Source of the DNA: an uncultured Sutterella sp.
GTDB taxonomy: Bacteria > Pseudomonadota > Gammaproteobacteria > Burkholderiales > Burkholderiaceae_F
Length of the DNA: 27,121 bases
NCBI GenBank assembly: GCA_905201055.1
Contig: CAJKMT010000016.1
Span: 1 to 27,121, forward strand
Reading direction: 5' to 3'
Part shown: positions 24,569 through 27,121 of the stretch, piece after piece
Numbering within the stretch: position 1 is the first letter of the stretch
Layout: the number at the start of each line of letters is the position of its first letter
Position numbers and translations under genes: made by a program
Notes under the pieces: model-generated
Told to the model about the DNA's origin: nothing
Databases searched by the model: none
Seen by the model: only the letters and a program-made list of their open reading frames with translations

Positions 24569-24584
24569 AACTACTTAAGTAGTT
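24569..24584. promoter_or_regulatory. perfect 16-base palindrome before the M20 peptidase gene
   Basis: AACTACTTAAGTAGTT is a perfect 16-base palindrome, 53 bases before the peptidase start codon and just after the response regulator gene. LuxR/FixJ-type regulators bind as dimers to such symmetric sites, so it is a good candidate for the operator of the adjacent regulator. No clear -10/-35 pair is seen next to it. Confidence 0.5.
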
Positions 24585-24637
24585 CCTCATGCCATGATGA
24601 AGAAGGATTTTTTTTTATCTTTTTTGAGGAGAAGGCT

Positions 24638-26344
24638 GTGTTGAAAAACTATTGCGCTGTAGCGGTCTCTTTAGCGGTAGCTACTTTGTCGGCAAATGCG
24701 GCTGACTTGGGGGTGCCGAAAGTCACTCCGCAAATTCAAAAGTCCATGACGACGATTATCAACGATGCCAGCATGCAAAAAATTTATGCTGAACTTTTGA
24801 CCGATGAGAATGCTCAGGAGCGTTTTAATACTCATGTGGAGCTTGCGCGTATCGCATCACCGTCTCGCTATGAAATGCGCCGCGCCAATGAGATTATGAG
24901 GCGAATGGTCGAAGAATGGGGATTTGATCCGAAAAATGTAATGACCAACGCACAGGGCACTATTGAAGGAGCTGGCATTCAAAAAGTGGGCGGCTTGCCA
25001 GTTTATAACGCCTGCGTAAGAATTCCGGGAACTTATTCTCAACAAAAAGACGCTCAAAGCTACAAAGGACAATACCCGAAAGTACTGCTTGAAGGGCATA
25101 TTGATACGGTGAATCCTTCAGTGCTGCCGCCTGCAGATCATCCCTATTCAGCGGTTAAGCTTCAGAAGGCGACCGAAAAGGTGACGTCAACTCGTGATGG
25201 GCTTGCCGCTTTAAAAGATGAGATGCATTTCGATAAGAGCGGGAAGGTTATTGAAGACGAAAATTACAAAAAAGCCTACAGACGCTTTGCTAACTTGAAA
25301 GATGCGCAAAAAAACGGAGGTTACCGTATTTATGTTCCCGGTTTCAGAGATGCCATGGGTAATACCACATCCTTGCTAATGGCCGCGAGACTTTTAAAGA
25401 AATATAACATTAAGCCTGTTTATGATATTTGGATTTGCGGCACGGCCGGTGAAGAAGGTAAAGGCAATCTCGCAGGCATGAAGCAACTTTATGGTTATAA
25501 CGAAGCAATCGGCAAAGGCAATAATGCGTTGAATATAGTTGCCAACTTCTCAGCTGACCAGATTCCTGTGAGGGCACGTCTAAATTATGTCGGAAGTTAT
25601 CGCTTTGAAATGCAGTACTCAGAACCGCAAGTAACAGATGCGAGTAAGCCGCATCCAAGCGCACTAATGGCTGCCTCTGGTGCTGTGTCTAAAATTGCTG
25701 ACTTGCGTACACCGACCGATTTTGACAAAACGAAACCGCCCACAACATATACCGTTGGGACGATACGCTGTGACGGCGATGATGTGACGCATCACTCCAA
25801 GGTCTGCACGATCAATGTGGATATGCGCTCGCCTATCCAGTCCATGCTCAATGACATCCGCGCCAAGATTGAACCGGCATTTAAAGCAGCCTTGGATGAA
25901 GAAAATTCCAAGTATGGTTTAAAGAGTGGAGAAAAGGGCGCTTTGGAAATGAAGCTGGTTTGGTTTGGCGACAGACCGGCTTACAAACGTCCGAACTACC
26001 AAGACATCGTCAGTCAAATCTATTGGCAGTCGGGTGAAGATATTGGCATCGATAAAGTCAAAGGTTTAAATAACGGAGCCTCAAGTTTAAACGACAACAT
26101 TCCCGCCACAATTGGTGTGCCGACAGTGAATTTCAATGTTCATACGATGGCAGCCACGGGTGGAGGTCATACGTTCTACGAATGGGGCATTCCTGGCAAC
26201 GCTAAAGATGAGGCCAAACGTATTTTCCGTTGGATCGTTATGGGGCTGACAGCGGCAGGCTTTAATACCAGCACAGGTGAGGTGGTCGCTCCGGTTGCCG
26301 ATCCGATCGGAAGTCGTACAACGGAAGACGTGTTTGAGGAGTAA
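24638..26344 (+). CDS. secreted M20-family zinc metallopeptidase
   Basis: A 568-residue exported peptidase or amidohydrolase. The signal peptide ends SANA before ADLG, near residue 21. The two-zinc site is complete: His154 and Asp156 (EGHIDT), bridging Asp238 (GFRDAMGN), Glu272-Glu273 (AGEEG), Asp395 (VDMRS) and His511 (GGGHTF). An inserted dimerization domain covers about 315-420, but it shows KPHPSALM (His339) rather than the usual GxxHxG. It is longer than most M20 enzymes, with an insert at 110-235. I start at GTG 24638, with GAGGAG six bases upstream; the frame extends to 24563 but without a signal peptide. The substrate is unknown; a peptide or acylated amino acid is likely. Confidence 0.88.
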   Translation: MLKNYCAVAVSLAVATLSANAADLGVPKVTPQIQKSMTTIINDASMQKIYAELLTDENAQERFNTHVELARIASPSRYEMRRANEIMRRMVEEWGFDPKNVMTNAQGTIEGAGIQKVGGLPVYNACVRIPGTYSQQKDAQSYKGQYPKVLLEGHIDTVNPSVLPPADHPYSAVKLQKATEKVTSTRDGLAALKDEMHFDKSGKVIEDENYKKAYRRFANLKDAQKNGGYRIYVPGFRDAMGNTTSLLMAARLLKKYNIKPVYDIWICGTAGEEGKGNLAGMKQLYGYNEAIGKGNNALNIVANFSADQIPVRARLNYVGSYRFEMQYSEPQVTDASKPHPSALMAASGAVSKIADLRTPTDFDKTKPPTTYTVGTIRCDGDDVTHHSKVCTINVDMRSPIQSMLNDIRAKIEPAFKAALDEENSKYGLKSGEKGALEMKLVWFGDRPAYKRPNYQDIVSQIYWQSGEDIGIDKVKGLNNGASSLNDNIPATIGVPTVNFNVHTMAATGGGHTFYEWGIPGNAKDEAKRIFRWIVMGLTAAGFNTSTGEVVAPVADPIGSRTTEDVFEE

Positions 26345-26349
26345 ACAAG

Positions 26350-26778
26350 ATGAGAGCTAAAGTATTGATTGCTGGTTTTGGTATTGCTTTCAGTGGCCTG
26401 GCGAACGCTTCCATGACGGATGTTTTGACGATCAACTTGGTTGGTCCGGGCGGACACAGCTTTCGTGACTACGGTTATACCAATACAATTCACGCGGGTG
26501 CTCGCGCTGTCGCTGAAATTCAAAAAACGATAGTTGATCCCAATAAGTACGAAATTTATGGGTTTAACGGTGGAGTGTCCGTTAATGCAATTGCAGGCGA
26601 CGCTCAATTCAAGGTGTTGCTTAAGGCTAATGACAAGTCCGAACTCAACACTTTGAAGCAACAGGTTATTTCTGCGGTGCAAAAAGGTGTGAAAGCCGAA
26701 AATGATTTCAGAGGAGTCAAAACAGGCTCGTTAACACCGGACGGTGCTAGTGCTGAAATTCAATGCACAATTAAATAA
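26350..26778 (+). CDS. secreted stand-alone M20 dimerization (lid) domain
   Basis: A 142-residue exported protein. The signal peptide ends LANA at residue 20. The mature part reads as an M20 peptidase dimerization domain (PF07687-like): GPGGHSFRDYG with His36, then NTIHAGARAVAEIQ, then GVSVNAIAGDAQFKVLL (motif NxIxxxA), then a helix and two strands. No zinc ligands or catalytic half-domains are present, so it cannot be an enzyme alone. GAGGAG of its ribosome site overlaps the stop of the peptidase gene five bases away, so the two are co-translated. It probably pairs with the peptidase. A degraded duplicate is the alternative. Confidence 0.7.
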   Translation: MRAKVLIAGFGIAFSGLANASMTDVLTINLVGPGGHSFRDYGYTNTIHAGARAVAEIQKTIVDPNKYEIYGFNGGVSVNAIAGDAQFKVLLKANDKSELNTLKQQVISAVQKGVKAENDFRGVKTGSLTPDGASAEIQCTIK

Positions 26779-26799
26779 CCTAGATAGCTAAACCAAGAG

Positions 26800-26856
26800 A
26801 CTCTCTGGACTTAGTTTTTGCACTAAATTGACGGCGGTTCAGGGAGCTCGGAGAGT
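26800..26856 (+). ncRNA. structured RNA element after the peptidase operon
   Basis: Nested pairing is possible: ACTCTC (26800-26805) with GAGAGT (26851-26856), TGGAC (26806-26810) with GTTCA (26837-26841, one G-T pair), and TTAGT (26811-26815) with ACTAA (26822-26826). It lies between the last gene and a strong terminator. It could be a 3' UTR structure or part of a small RNA ending at 26918. No known RNA family is recognised. Confidence 0.3.
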
Positions 26857-26874
26857 TTCAAGCGGCGCAGACGA

Positions 26875-26918
26875 GACGCTTGGTGGAAGCTGAATTCCAA
26901 ACCAAGCGTCGTTTTTTT
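26875..26918 (+). terminator. strong intrinsic terminator of the peptidase operon
   Basis: A perfect 10-bp stem GACGCTTGGT (26875-26884) / ACCAAGCGTC (26901-26910), with GGAA/TTCC pairing inside the loop, is followed by G and seven T. Confidence 0.9.
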
Positions 26919-26970
26919 GCATACAAGTTCTTAATGGAATATGGGCTGGAAAAGAAGATTTCATAGCATT

Positions 26971-27014
26971 GTGCCAAGGAAACTTGCGATTTTAATCGCC
27001 AGAGGAATTGGCAC
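26971..27014 (+). ncRNA. compact stem/internal-loop RNA candidate
   Basis: GTGCCAA (26971-26977) pairs perfectly with TTGGCAC (27008-27014). Inside, GCGAT (26986-26990) pairs with ATCGC (26995-26999) around a TTTA loop. The two stems are separated by a symmetric 8/8 internal loop whose strands both contain GGAA. The terminator stem follows without a gap. This looks like a small regulatory RNA of roughly 70-120 bases or an RNA switch. The family is unknown and the promoter is not clear. Confidence 0.4.
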
Positions 27015-27038
27015 TCGCCCCATCGGGGCGATTTTTTT
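27015..27038 (+). terminator. intrinsic terminator near the window end
   Basis: A 7-bp stem TCGCCCC (27015-27021) / GGGGCGA (27025-27031) with a 3-base loop, followed by seven T. It is the second terminator within 160 bases, which implies a short transcript between the two. Confidence 0.88.
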
Positions 27039-27039
27039 G

Positions 27040-27094
27040 TATAATGCCTCAATCATGTGATTGATAATAATTATGCTTGAAATAGTATTTGACA
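27040..27094 (+). promoter_or_regulatory. promoter elements of a gene beyond the window
   Basis: TATAAT at 27040-27045 directly follows the terminator, but no -35 fits 17 bases before it. A perfect TTGACA at 27089-27094 is a better -35, whose -10 would fall near 27112-27118, at the edge. Both suggest that transcription starts here for a gene to the right. Confidence 0.35.
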
Positions 27095-27121
27095 GGAATT
27101 GCGTCTATCAAACAGCTTATC

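Noticed and set aside
26858..27052. A 64-codon minus-strand open frame near the right end
   Set aside because: It runs across two strong plus-strand terminators and a structured element and shows no domain or ribosome site.

Overview
The window looks like chromosomal DNA of a betaproteobacterium, most likely Burkholderiales of the Sutterellaceae type (Sutterella/Parasutterella). The reasons are the lpxK-ycaR-kdsB-adk lipopolysaccharide/adenylate kinase cluster, a long YihY protein with a cytoplasmic C-terminal extension, an Fe-type superoxide dismutase, moderate base composition, and a TtrSR-like two-component system beside secreted enzymes and a transporter. The genus is inferred from reading alone. 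I recognised no tRNA, rRNA, CRISPR array or insertion sequence.

Layout. 1-100: the acidic tail of an unidentified gene. 201-1454 (+): yihY. 1459-4278 (-): lpxK, ycaR, kdsB, adk, closed by an intrinsic terminator. 4279-5882: a 270-base regulatory gap with an array of TTACGTAA palindromes, then an orphan AAA+ ATPase with a nuclease-like tail. 5928-7486 (-): a DUF2156 acyl/aminoacyltransferase-like gene followed by an exported thiol-redox protein. 7587-9611 (+): xseA and sodB. 9655-10354 (-): a cold-shock-domain gene and a DUF192 gene. 10546-13622 (+): a four-gene import operon (permease, ATPase, periplasmic binding protein, cysteine-free FmdE-like protein) behind a consensus-like promoter and a Fur-box-like operator. 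13628-20204 (-): ribF, ileS, lspA, coaBC, a small membrane-protein gene and dut, ending at a strong terminator.

20314-26778 is an accessory region that reads as more AT-rich than the housekeeping operons. A sodium:solute symporter (-) diverges from a sensor kinase with a PhnD-type periplasmic domain and its FixJ-type response regulator (+). Next come a perfect 16-base palindrome, a secreted M20 zinc peptidase with a full metal site, and a translationally linked secreted protein that is only an M20 dimerization (lid) domain. The arrangement suggests a sense, hydrolyse and import module for a peptide or amidated substrate. 26779-27121 has no convincing protein gene but holds two structured, intrinsically terminated RNA units.

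The best candidates for something undescribed are the M20 peptidase with its detached lid-domain partner and linked sensor/symporter, the Fur-controlled NMT1/TauA-type transporter with an FmdE-like protein, and the palindrome array in front of the ATPase. Functions of these systems are inferred from family resemblance and context.
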